Positions 1 to 7,711 of a DNA stretch of 26,102 nucleotides are shown here, in pieces; positions within the stretch are counted from its first letter, which is position 1; each line of letters opens with the position of its first letter. Made by a program: the position numbers and the translations under genes. Source of the stretch: SVQP01 sp045594445 (GTDB taxonomy: Bacteria; Bacillota; Clostridia; Oscillospirales; CAG-272). Location: positions 1 to 26,102 of the forward strand of contig JAZNYL010000118.1 of the NCBI GenBank assembly GCA_045594445.1, written 5' to 3'. The notes beneath the pieces are model-generated. The model was not told where the DNA came from. It searched no databases and saw nothing but the letters and a program-made list of their open reading frames with translations.

Positions 1-1
1 C

Positions 2-64
2 CTGCGCGCTGAACTTAAAAAGGCTGGTAGCGGCTCTCAAAGCGAGAACCTCTGCCAACCTTAA
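2..64 (+). CDS. Possible 3' end of a gene entering from the left edge
   Basis: An open frame enters at base 2 and ends at TAA 62-64, giving a 20-residue tail (starts LRAELKKAG, ends ENLCQP). The Lys/Glu-containing start looks coding, but the piece is too short to recognise or to exclude chance. A short ATCC/GGAT hairpin followed by a T-run at about 96-110 could be its terminator, though the stem is weak. From 65 to 183 I see nothing else. If real, this gene converges on the lipoprotein gene that ends at 374. Confidence 0.3.
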   Translation: MRAELKKAGSGSQSENLCQP

Positions 65-183
65 ATATTTGTTTTTCATCCGTTTGGTATTATCCGAGCG
101 GATTTTTTTCTTTATTTTTTGGGGCTTTGTCAACAGCGCCATTTGAGGCAGCCCTGTTTTCAAACAAAAAATATAGAGTTGCT

Positions 184-296
184 GCAGGTGCTGGCGAACG
201 CAGTTCGCCCCTACGGAAATTCATATAGAGGGTTTACGATAACGAAACCCAAAGCAAAAACACTCGTAGGGGCGAACTGCGTTCGCCAGCGCCTGC
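184..296. repeat. Long inverted repeat with nested palindromes, possible miniature element
   Basis: Arms 184-215 and 265-296 are reverse complements over 32 bp with one mismatch; 26 bp (190-215 against 265-290) are perfect. Each arm carries its own palindrome, GGCGAAC-gca-GTTCGCC, so one strand could fold either as one long stem or as separate small hairpins. The 49-bp centre holds another short inverted pair, GGGTTT and AAACCC. The inner ends read CTACG and CGTAG, and the right arm begins CGTAGGGGCGA, which resembles the start of the small hairpin at 12461. It lies between convergent gene ends and encodes no credible protein. A small non-autonomous repeat is the likeliest reading. Confidence 0.75.
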
Positions 297-325
297 GATA
301 ACTACTATTTGAAAGCATTTGAATC

Positions 326-358
326 AATAAAGGGCTGCTTTGCAAGCAGCCCTTATCA
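326..358 (-). terminator. Hairpin terminator after the DUF4091 lipoprotein gene
   Basis: A perfect 11-bp stem, AAGGGCTGCTT (330-340) with AAGCAGCCCTT (344-354) and a 3-nt loop, lies 20 bp beyond the stop codon of the minus-strand gene ending at 374. The trailing U-tract on that strand is poor (TATTGATTC), so it may terminate imperfectly or in both directions. Confidence 0.6.
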
Positions 359-373
359 ATATTTTCGCAAATT

Positions 374-2947
374 TTACTGCGCAGCCTCGACAAGTGCGCC
401 AAGCTTTGCGCGCAATTCTCTGAACTGCTCCTCATCGGTGCTGTACTCGCCAACGCTCGTGGTCCACTCGTTGATGATGGCATTGACCACGTCCTTGCCG
501 TACTTTGCCTCCAGCATGGTCAGATACTCAAAGTCCTCAATGCCGTCGCGCACGCACTCAAGACGCAGCGATCCCACGGGATCGGTTTGCGCAAAGTATG
601 CACCGCTGTAGATCAGAATGCCGTTGCCGTACACGTTGATTCCCTGCGAATTTTCAATCTCATGCAAAGCATCCATGCCGTAATAGAATTCATCCGCGCT
701 GGGCACGTACCACTTGCTGGTACCGTTGGTCCAGTCGTTGACCAGGTAGTAAAGGAATCCGTCCACACCGTACAGCTTTTGCTGCCAGAACAGCGTGCGC
801 ACGTTGACTGCCTCGGTGTTGATGATCAGCGTGATCTCGGGATCGCAAGGTCTTCTGGTCACGTACCACCAAGCCTCGTCGCCGCCTGCCTGCTCTGCCC
901 ACATACGGTCTCTGAAAGAGCCCAGCTTCTGCTCGGTCATGACAGAGCAGCCGTAGGTCAGCGTGCGGTCACCGTACCACTCTGCAAATGTATTGTAGAA
1001 GAAGGTCTTGGGGCACCAGACGTTGACGTACTCCGAAACGTAAGAGAAGTAATCGCCACCGCCCACGGTATAGTTGACGTGCATGGGCACGATCAGCTTG
1101 TATCCCGGGAAATATTCGGTCAGCAGCTTGCCGTAATTGTTGACGTCGTCCAGTCTGCCCACGTTCAAGGGTTCGTCAACGGGATAGAAGTAGGCCTTGT
1201 CCAGCCATTCCTGCTTTTGCGACAAGAAATTATACGCATTTGAAACGTTGTTTGCATTGAGCTCCTTGCTAAAGCCAAGGGGCTGGAATGCCACAACTCT
1301 GGGATTATCCAGATATTCCACGAATCTCGGATCGGAGAAGGTACCGTCTTCATTGCCAAAAGGCAGATCGTACGCGCAAACGCGGTTTGCAAGCAGATAA
1401 TCGTAGTAGATCTGCGGCAGATTTTTGCCTTCCTCATTGGCTACAATACCCGTCCAGTCCTTATAGGACACGTACACGTCAAAGCCGCTCAGGCTCATCA
1501 GCGTCTTGCAGGAGCTTGCCTCGGGAAGCTCGAAATTCCAGACGTAGGCAAACACGGTGGCTTTCTTGATCTCGTTGCCGTTCTGATCCACAACCGTCAC
1601 AATTGCACTATATTCACCGGGCGTGCTGTCCGGCGTGCTGGTTGCCTTGATGATAAAGGCTTGGTTTTCTCCCGCCCCCACATCAAAGCCGTCGTAAACC
1701 TGCAAGAGCGGCAGCTGCTCACCTGCGCCGTTACCGCCGTTTACCCAATCAAGCATAGCCTGATCCGGCTCGTAGGTCACGGGCGGCAGAGGATCAATGA
1801 CTCTCTCGCCCTCTACGTTGAAATAGTAACCCCAGAACAAATCGGTCTGCAAAGTAGCGCCCGCTTGGTTGGTAAAGTCGGAAACGTAAATCTTCAAGCC
1901 CTCGACGTCGTTCTGCGCGCCAAGCAGCACCTGACAGCCCTCGATCTCGTTCTTGGCCATCTGAATCTGATAAGTCACCTTGCCGTTGGATTGGCTGGTT
2001 GCCTGCGGCGTGCGGTTGTAAAGGTGGTCAAACCACAGAGAAAGACTTGCATCCTCGTGCGCGGCCTGCTCGGGGGTATAGGTATCGTACTTGGTGGTGG
2101 GCATGCTTACCGAGCCCAACAGTGCCTGCGCCTCGGCCTTGGCCTGCTCGCTTGCAATCACGCCAATCTCATCCCAGCCGATATCAAACAGCTGATAGTA
2201 CGCCTCGTCGCTCTCAAGGAACTGAATTTCTGCAATATGCAGCTCCTCGCCCTTTTCAATGCCGCTTGTCATATAGTCAAAGCGGAAGCCGTTGACGTTG
2301 CCCTTCCAGCCTTCAAAGGAGGAGAGGTCAAAGAGCACGTACTGCCAATCGTGGCTGTCCAGATCAAAAGAGGACGTCGTGACCATGCTGCCCGATGCAC
2401 CGCCGGTTGAGCCGGAATAGAAGAACAGCTCAAACGTGCCCATGTTGCAGCTGACGTTTCTGACCTTGAGCACGACGTACTTGTATTGGTCTGCATCCAC
2501 GGCAGGCATGCCGACCTTTCTATAGAATTTTTTGAAGCTGAAATCCACGTGGGGATCGTTCGCACCCGCTTGGTTGGTGGAAAGAGACAGATACTGCTCA
2601 CCGTCCTCGTCCGCACCGACTTTCACGTCGATCTGATAAGCGCCCGAGCAGAACTTGGCAAGATCATCGGCCTCAACCAAGTTGAAATCCGCAACCACGC
2701 CGTTGACCTCGGGCACGATGGGCTCGGTGGAGCTTTCCTCGGGCGGCTCGGTCTCTCCCGCGGTAGTATCCTCGGGTTCGCCTTCTGTCTCGCCTTGGGT
2801 ATCACCCTCGGTGATTTGCTCGGTGACTTGTTCGGTATCGGTCGGATCCTCTGCGGGGTCATCGGGCGTGCAAGCCACCAACGCACACGACAGCATGACG
2901 CAGGCAAGGATGCTTGCAAGCAAAATAATAGGAAGTGATTTTTTCAT
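374..2947 (-). CDS. Secreted lipoprotein with carbohydrate-binding-like module and C-terminal DUF4091-type domain
   Basis: An 857-residue protein. It starts with a lipoprotein signal peptide (MKKSLPII..., lipobox LVAC, lipidated Cys26), so it should be anchored outside the cytoplasmic membrane. Residues about 27-85 are a Thr/Glu/Pro linker. Residues about 90-240 look like a beta-sandwich of the carbohydrate-binding type (YKYVVLKVRN, DWQYVLFDLSSF, NVNGFRFD). The rest resembles the glycoside-hydrolase-like proteins that end in DUF4091, with the recognisable segment RLECVRDGIEDFEYLTMLE near residues 785-805 and an Asp/Glu/Trp-rich presumed barrel before it. The substrate is unknown; a polysaccharide-active role is inferred from the family. 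The start is ATG at 2947 with GGGGAA upstream. It follows the lipoprotein gene ending at 2968 after 20 bp, so the two are probably one operon. Confidence 0.88.
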   Translation of the reverse strand: MKKSLPIILLASILACVMLSCALVACTPDDPAEDPTDTEQVTEQITEGDTQGETEGEPEDTTAGETEPPEESSTEPIVPEVNGVVADFNLVEADDLAKFCSGAYQIDVKVGADEDGEQYLSLSTNQAGANDPHVDFSFKKFYRKVGMPAVDADQYKYVVLKVRNVSCNMGTFELFFYSGSTGGASGSMVTTSSFDLDSHDWQYVLFDLSSFEGWKGNVNGFRFDYMTSGIEKGEELHIAEIQFLESDEAYYQLFDIGWDEIGVIASEQAKAEAQALLGSVSMPTTKYDTYTPEQAAHEDASLSLWFDHLYNRTPQATSQSNGKVTYQIQMAKNEIEGCQVLLGAQNDVEGLKIYVSDFTNQAGATLQTDLFWGYYFNVEGERVIDPLPPVTYEPDQAMLDWVNGGNGAGEQLPLLQVYDGFDVGAGENQAFIIKATSTPDSTPGEYSAIVTVVDQNGNEIKKATVFAYVWNFELPEASSCKTLMSLSGFDVYVSYKDWTGIVANEEGKNLPQIYYDYLLANRVCAYDLPFGNEDGTFSDPRFVEYLDNPRVVAFQPLGFSKELNANNVSNAYNFLSQKQEWLDKAYFYPVDEPLNVGRLDDVNNYGKLLTEYFPGYKLIVPMHVNYTVGGGDYFSYVSEYVNVWCPKTFFYNTFAEWYGDRTLTYGCSVMTEQKLGSFRDRMWAEQAGGDEAWWYVTRRPCDPEITLIINTEAVNVRTLFWQQKLYGVDGFLYYLVNDWTNGTSKWYVPSADEFYYGMDALHEIENSQGINVYGNGILIYSGAYFAQTDPVGSLRLECVRDGIEDFEYLTMLEAKYGKDVVNAIINEWTTSVGEYSTDEEQFRELRAKLGALVEAAQ

Positions 2948-2967
2948 ATAAGTTCCCCGTTTTCTTT

Positions 2968-3696
2968 TTAATAAGGAATGTGCTCGTTGACCTCGTCCAT
3001 GGAATGGAAAAATGCAACAAAGCCAAACTGAATGGTATCACCGCTCTCAGCCATGGAAAGGCCAAAGCGCATGTAGCCAAGCGAGGATGCGTCCGCATCA
3101 TAGCAGGCTGCCACGTCGCAAAGATCCAGGATCAGATATCCCCAATCGTCGCCCTCGGTTGCAAACATTTCGTCTGAAATGTGGTCGCCTGCGCCGGTTG
3201 CACTGTATCCTTCCGTGCCTGCGTACATATTCAGCGTCTGGTCAATGGCAGAGCGATACTGGATGACCAGAATGTTGTCCACCACGGTATCTTCCTTGAT
3301 CAGATAGAAATAAGGATCCCAGATATCGTTTGTGCCCATGCGGAACAGCGCGGTAAACGTGCCGTCCTCATGCACGGTCAGGCCGCCAAAGTCGCTCCAG
3401 TCCTGCTGCTCGTTGTTCGCAGCTGCCAGAATATCATCCATTTCCAGCACGACCGACGCAACCTCCTTGATCTGCTCACGGGTGGGGTGCACCACGACTT
3501 CCTTCTCGGTCGTCTCCTCGGGAGTTGTTTCCTCGACAGTCGTCTGCTCGGGCGTGGTGATCTCGTCGGTCACGGGAGCAAGAGTGCCTTGCTCGGTTGT
3601 GGTTTCGGGGGATTCGGGAGTCTCGGTATTGTCGCAGCCAACCAAGCAAAGATTGCACAGCAGCGCGATGGCCAAAAGAATCCATAAGCGTTTCAT
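2968..3696 (-). CDS. Small secreted lipoprotein, unknown function
   Basis: A 242-residue protein when started at the ATG at 3696, which has GGAGG eight bases upstream. A longer reading from a TTG at 3711 would place that ribosome binding site inside the coding region, so I reject it. The signal peptide is MKRLWILLAIALLC with lipobox LVGC and lipidated Cys21. Residues about 22-70 are a Thr/Glu/Pro linker rich in ETT. The remainder is one beta-rich domain (NILVIQYRS, DDWGYLILDLCDV, SLGYMRFGLS) resembling the binding-like module of the downstream lipoprotein and the partial lipoprotein at 25014. No catalytic motif is visible. It has its own promoter and is first in a two-gene lipoprotein operon. 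It may be a surface binding protein. Confidence 0.85.
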   Translation of the reverse strand: MKRLWILLAIALLCNLCLVGCDNTETPESPETTTEQGTLAPVTDEITTPEQTTVEETTPEETTEKEVVVHPTREQIKEVASVVLEMDDILAAANNEQQDWSDFGGLTVHEDGTFTALFRMGTNDIWDPYFYLIKEDTVVDNILVIQYRSAIDQTLNMYAGTEGYSATGAGDHISDEMFATEGDDWGYLILDLCDVAACYDADASSLGYMRFGLSMAESGDTIQFGFVAFFHSMDEVNEHIPY

Positions 3697-3738
3697 GGTT
3701 CGTTCCTCCAAAATATTGTTTTATGGGGTACTGTATTC

Positions 3739-3767
3739 ATCATATCACACTGCAATCAAATTTGCAA
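3739..3767 (-). promoter_or_regulatory. Sigma-A type promoter for the lipoprotein pair
   Basis: On the minus strand TTGCAA (3762-3767) is followed after 17 bp by TATGAT (3739-3744), with an extended -10 TGA directly in front. It lies in the 87-bp gap between the ABC exporter stop codon and the lipoprotein start at 3696, so the lipoproteins can be transcribed separately from the exporter. Confidence 0.7.
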
Positions 3768-3783
3768 TGCTTTTTTGCGTCTC

Positions 3784-5589
3784 TTAATTGACAAATTGCG
3801 CGCCGTACAAGGATGCGTAAAATCCGCCCATCTCCAGCAGCTGCTCGTGCGTGCCGCTCTCGATGATATTGCCGTCCTTGACGACCAGGATATTATCCGC
3901 GTGCTGCACGGTGGAAAGTCTGTGTGCGATGACAAAGCAGGTCTTTCCCTTCATGAGCGCCAGCATCGCGTCCTGGATCTGATGCTCGGTGCGACTGTCC
4001 ACGTTACTGGTTGCCTCGTCCAGAATCAGCATGGGTGCGCGGGAAAGCATGGCGCGCGCGATGGTGATCAGCTGTCTTTGTCCCTTGGAGAGATTGACGC
4101 CGCCGTCGGATAGCTGCGTTGCATACCCCTCGGGCAACGACGTGATAAAATGGTGGATCTTGGCCGCTTTGGCCGCTTCGATCACTTCCTCGTCGGTCGC
4201 GTCCTCGCGTCCGTACGCAATATTGTCGCGGATGCTGCCGCCAAACAGCCACGTATCCTGCAGCACCATGGTAAAGCTCTTGCGCAGGCTGTCGCGGGTG
4301 GCGTCCGTGATGGAAATGCCGTCAAAGGTGATCTCGCCTGCGTCAATATCGTAAAAGCGCATGAGCAGATTGATGATGGTGGTCTTGCCTGCACCCGTGG
4401 GTCCTACGATGGCCACGGTCTGCCCCGGCTCTACCTTGACGGACAAGCCGTGCAATATCTGCTTTTCGGGCACGTAACCAAATTCCACCTTATCAAGCGT
4501 GACCTGCCCCTTGGCATCCAGCACCACGGCATCCTTTTTGTCCGCAGGCTCGGGAGCTTGATCAATCACGCCAAACACTCTCTCGGCTGCCGAAAGCGCG
4601 CTTTGCAGCTCGCTGAAGATATTGGCAAACTCGTTGATGGGACCTGCAAACTTACGCGCGTACTGCACGAACGCGCCCACGTCGCCAAGTTTGATGATGA
4701 ACAAGGGATTTGTAACCGTGCCGCCCAGCAAGAACATATAAAAGATGCTTCCCAGCAGCGTGATCAGCGCGATGGACAAATTGCTGACGAAATTGACGGT
4801 GGGGCCAATGACCGAGCCATGATAATCCGCCTTGTAATATGCGCTGCACGCGTCCTCGTTGCGCAGATCAAAGCGGTCGGTAATGACCTGCTCCTTGCCG
4901 TAGGTGCGGATGGTCTTCTGACCCGACAGCATCTCCTCGGCAAAGCCGTTAAGCTCGCCCAATTTTGCCGAACGCTTGCGGAACAGGGGTCGGATATGCG
5001 TGGATTTATACTTGGTAAAGATCAGAGAGATGGGTACTGTGATCACAAAGACCAGAATCAGCACCGGGGAAATGGTCAGCATCATGATCATTGAGCCAAC
5101 AACCGTGATACTGTTTGCGCAAATAGCCAGCACATCGTTGGAAAGCGACGCATTGAGCGTATCGATGTCGTAAGACAGGCGGCTGACGATCTCGCCCGTC
5201 TGGTGCATATCGAAAAATCCGACAGGCAGGTCGGTCAGGTGGTCAAAGACCTCCTTGCGCATGGTGTAGGTAATGCGCTGAGAAAGGTTGACCATGACGA
5301 TAGACAGCAGGTAAGACATCAAGCCCGACATCACATAAAAGGCGATCATCAACGCGCAGAACAAAAATACGCGTTCAAAATTGACCTGCCCCGGTTCCAC
5401 GATCTCATCGATGGCGAGTCCGGACAGCTTGGGTCCTGCCAAGGCCAGCACGTTTGCCGACATCATTAAGGCAAATGCCAGCAGCACAAGTCCCGGATAA
5501 CGGAACATGTATTTGCACAGGCGCAAAAGCGTTCTTCTGCGCTGTGCGGGGGTCATGGGAGTCTTTTGCGGCTTATTCTGATTACTCAA
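3784..5589 (-). CDS. ABC exporter subunit with canonical catalytic site (heterodimer partner)
   Basis: A 601-residue fused membrane-plus-ATPase half transporter. I start it at TTG 5589, inside TTGAGTAA overlapping the upstream gene's stop, because GGGAGGTG lies six bases before it; a reading from 5697 would run deep into the upstream gene. Residues about 35-330 hold six expected membrane helices. The nucleotide-binding domain has Walker A GPTGAGKTT (about 394-402), signature LSKGQ (about 497), Walker B ILDEATS with the catalytic Glu (about 520), and the switch His in IAHRLST (about 552). The signature departs from LSGGQ, as expected when it faces a degenerate site in the partner. Together with the gene at 5582-7312 it should form a heterodimeric multidrug or lipid exporter of the LmrCD/BmrCD/TM287-288 type. 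The substrate cannot be told from sequence. Confidence 0.92.
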   Translation of the reverse strand: MSNQNKPQKTPMTPAQRRRTLLRLCKYMFRYPGLVLLAFALMMSANVLALAGPKLSGLAIDEIVEPGQVNFERVFLFCALMIAFYVMSGLMSYLLSIVMVNLSQRITYTMRKEVFDHLTDLPVGFFDMHQTGEIVSRLSYDIDTLNASLSNDVLAICANSITVVGSMIMMLTISPVLILVFVITVPISLIFTKYKSTHIRPLFRKRSAKLGELNGFAEEMLSGQKTIRTYGKEQVITDRFDLRNEDACSAYYKADYHGSVIGPTVNFVSNLSIALITLLGSIFYMFLLGGTVTNPLFIIKLGDVGAFVQYARKFAGPINEFANIFSELQSALSAAERVFGVIDQAPEPADKKDAVVLDAKGQVTLDKVEFGYVPEKQILHGLSVKVEPGQTVAIVGPTGAGKTTIINLLMRFYDIDAGEITFDGISITDATRDSLRKSFTMVLQDTWLFGGSIRDNIAYGREDATDEEVIEAAKAAKIHHFITSLPEGYATQLSDGGVNLSKGQRQLITIARAMLSRAPMLILDEATSNVDSRTEHQIQDAMLALMKGKTCFVIAHRLSTVQHADNILVVKDGNIIESGTHEQLLEMGGFYASLYGAQFVN

Positions 5590-7312
5590 GCAAAGCACCT
5601 CCCATCTGCGAATCGCGGATCTCGCGATAGACGGAACAAGTTTCAAGCAGCTGCTCGTGGTTGCCCTTGCCGATGATTTTGCCCTCGTCCAGCACAAGGA
5701 TCAGATCGGCGTGCATGACAGAGCTGACGCGCTGCGCCACCACTACGGTGGTGGTATCTGCGAAATGTTGGCGCAGATCCGTACGCAACGCCGCGTCGGT
5801 CTTATAGTCAAGCGCACTTGACGCGTCGTCCAGAATCAGAATCTCGGGCTTGCCCGCAAGTGCTCTTGCAATCAGCAGTCTTTGACGCTGGCCGCCCGAC
5901 ACGTTGGTGCCCTTGCTGGTCAGCTCGTGCTCCACGCCCTCGGGGAAAGCAGACACAAATTCCTCCGCCTGGGCTACGCGCAAGGCAAGCACAAGATCCT
6001 GCTCGCTCACCTCTCTGCCAAAGCAGACGTTTTCGCGCACGGTATCCGCATACACGAAATCGTTCTGCATCGCCGTGCCGAACATGGCGCAAAGCTCCTC
6101 GTGCGCAAGTGCGCGCACGTTTTTGCCATTGATATAGATATTGCCCTTCTGCGGATCGTAATTGCGCAAAAGCAAACGCAAAAGCGTGCTCTTACCGCTA
6201 CCCGTAGCACCGATGATGCCCAAGGTGCCTCCGCGCGGCAGCGAGAACGAAATATTCTCCAGATCGTTGATCTCGCCGTTATAGGAAAAGGATACGTTTT
6301 CAAACACGATGTGATCGCTCGTGGGCAGCGGCAATCCCGCATCCTCCGGCTCAAGCTCAAAAGGCGCGTTCATGACCGTCTCAATTCGGTTTGCCGACGC
6401 AATGCACTTGGTAGACATGATAAAGATACGGTTGATCACGATCATGGCGTTGGAGATCAGCGTGAAATACTGAATAAAGGCAATGATCTTACCGGATTGG
6501 CTCAACCCGTCGTTGACCAGAAATGCACCCACCAGCACCACCGCCACAAGTCCTGCGTTGAGCAGAATGGTGATCAAGGGGTTGGTCAGCGCCATGGTCA
6601 AAGACGCCTTCTTTTCGCTTTTGACAAGCGCGCGATTGACCGTATCAAATCTTGCGCGCTCATACTCCTTTTTGGAGAGTGCCTTGATGACGCGGATGCC
6701 GCCAATATCCTCGCGCACCACGCGCACCATGTCGTCCCCCGCCTTCTGGCTGGCGGCATATAACGGTACACCGCGACGCGAGATATAAAACACGCTCAGA
6801 CCGATAAAGGGTAACAGGCACACCATGACCGTGGCAAGCCGCCAGTCAAGAAAATAGGACACGACAATACCACCGATCAACAAAATGGGCGCGCGCACGC
6901 CAATACGCTGGATCATGCCCAGAAAGTGATGGATATTGTACGTATCCGAGGTCAGTCTGGTTTCCAGCTCGGGAATACCGAATTTGTCGGTCTGCTTGGG
7001 AGACAGACGCATGGTTTTGGCAAACAGATCGTGACGCACCCTCTGCGCCGCGTCCTTTGCCACGCGAGCCGCCATACGGTTGGCAACGATGTTGAGCACC
7101 AAAGCCGCCAGCGCGCACAAAATCATGATGCCGCCCCAGACAAACACAAGCGTCAAATCTCCCGTAGGTGCGTGCTCGGGCACCACCACGTCCAGCATGT
7201 GCGACAGAATAGAGGGCAGCGCAAGCTCAGCCAGCGTACCCGCAACCTTGATACAAAAGCCGATCAGGAGAGAGATCCCGAACGGTTTTAAATATTTTAT
7301 GACAAGCTTCAA
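5582..7312 (-). CDS. ABC exporter subunit with degenerate catalytic site (heterodimer partner)
   Basis: A 576-residue half transporter starting at TTG 7312, nine bases after AAAGGAG. Membrane helices fill about residues 1-300. The ATPase domain has Walker A GATGSGKST (about 365-373) and a standard VSGGQ signature (about 470). Its Walker B reads ILILDDAS, with Asp where the catalytic Glu should be, and the switch-loop His is replaced by Gln (VVVAQRVSS). These two changes are the known mark of the degenerate subunit in heterodimeric ABC exporters, while its intact signature completes the active site of the partner at 3784-5589. The two genes overlap by eight bases, which suggests translational coupling and balanced synthesis. 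A consensus promoter lies just upstream at 7347-7375. Confidence 0.92.
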   Translation of the reverse strand: MKLVIKYLKPFGISLLIGFCIKVAGTLAELALPSILSHMLDVVVPEHAPTGDLTLVFVWGGIMILCALAALVLNIVANRMAARVAKDAAQRVRHDLFAKTMRLSPKQTDKFGIPELETRLTSDTYNIHHFLGMIQRIGVRAPILLIGGIVVSYFLDWRLATVMVCLLPFIGLSVFYISRRGVPLYAASQKAGDDMVRVVREDIGGIRVIKALSKKEYERARFDTVNRALVKSEKKASLTMALTNPLITILLNAGLVAVVLVGAFLVNDGLSQSGKIIAFIQYFTLISNAMIVINRIFIMSTKCIASANRIETVMNAPFELEPEDAGLPLPTSDHIVFENVSFSYNGEINDLENISFSLPRGGTLGIIGATGSGKSTLLRLLLRNYDPQKGNIYINGKNVRALAHEELCAMFGTAMQNDFVYADTVRENVCFGREVSEQDLVLALRVAQAEEFVSAFPEGVEHELTSKGTNVSGGQRQRLLIARALAGKPEILILDDASSALDYKTDAALRTDLRQHFADTTTVVVAQRVSSVMHADLILVLDEGKIIGKGNHEQLLETCSVYREIRDSQMGGALLE

Positions 7313-7346
7313 AGAGTCCCGCTCCTTTCAGAAAAAATATACAATA

Positions 7347-7375
7347 ATTATATAATAAATTTCGCGATTTGTCAA
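7347..7375 (-). promoter_or_regulatory. Consensus sigma-A promoter of the ABC exporter operon
   Basis: On the minus strand a perfect TTGACA (7370-7375) and a perfect TATAAT (7347-7352) are separated by 17 bp, about 35 bp before the TTG start at 7312. It appears strong and constitutive; no clear operator is visible around it. Repeat copy R1 begins 45 bp further upstream. Confidence 0.85.
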
Positions 7376-7419
7376 TGAATTGTCGGATTTTGGGGAAGAA
7401 AGAAAATATACAAAAAACG

Positions 7420-7567
7420 CCACCATACGGACGAACCCTCACGAAAGTTTTTGCGTCGCTTTTTTCAAAAAGCGACTGGGGTACGGGGCAACGCCCCGCA
7501 CCATGCCGTTTTTTTGGTTCTTTTTTTGCGGCTACTTGCTCAAAAAAAGAACGGAAACGGTTTGCTC
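7420..7567 (+). repeat. Structured intergenic repeat, copy R1
   Basis: Reference copy of the dispersed family. It starts with the box CCACCATACGGAC, then CACGAAAGTTTTTGCG. Stem-loop 1 is GTCGCTTTTT/AAAAAGCGAC at 7455-7476. Stem-loop 2 is CGGGGC-aac-GCCCCG at 7484-7498. Stem-loop 3 is GTTCTTTTTTTG (7517-7528) with CAAAAAAAGAAC (7541-7552). It lies between the nifJ terminator and the ABC operon promoter. I see no open reading frame conserved between copies. Confidence 0.85.
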
Positions 7568-7589
7568 AGCAAAAAATTTGTAAAATTTG

Positions 7590-7633
7590 TTGTAAGGGAG
7601 GTTATTTACAAGTGAAGTCATCCTCCCTTACAA
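7590..7633. repeat. 12-bp perfect inverted repeat
   Basis: TTGTAAGGGAGG (7590-7601) is mirrored by CCTCCCTTACAA (7622-7633) around a 20-nt loop. It sits between repeat R1 and the nifJ terminator. There is no T-run on either side, so it is not an ordinary terminator. A GGGAGG sequence lies inside the stem, but no good reading frame follows it. Confidence 0.6.
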
Positions 7634-7661
7634 ATGATTTACGCCGCCCTTGTCCCAAACC

Positions 7662-7690
7662 AAAAAGGCGTGCCGAAGCACGCCTTTTTG
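7662..7690 (-). terminator. Intrinsic terminator of nifJ
   Basis: The stem GGCGTGC (7667-7673)/GCACGCC (7678-7684) reads on the minus strand with a UUCG tetraloop and is followed by a T-run. A-run and T-run flank both sides, so it should also work in the plus direction. It lies 22 bp past the nifJ stop codon. Confidence 0.88.
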
Positions 7691-7711
7691 TATATTTGGT
7701 TGTTTACGAAA

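Noticed and set aside
7455..7476. Stem 1 of the repeats as a transcription terminator
   Set aside because: The T-rich part lies inside the stem and no T-run follows it on either strand, so it does not have the shape of an intrinsic terminator.
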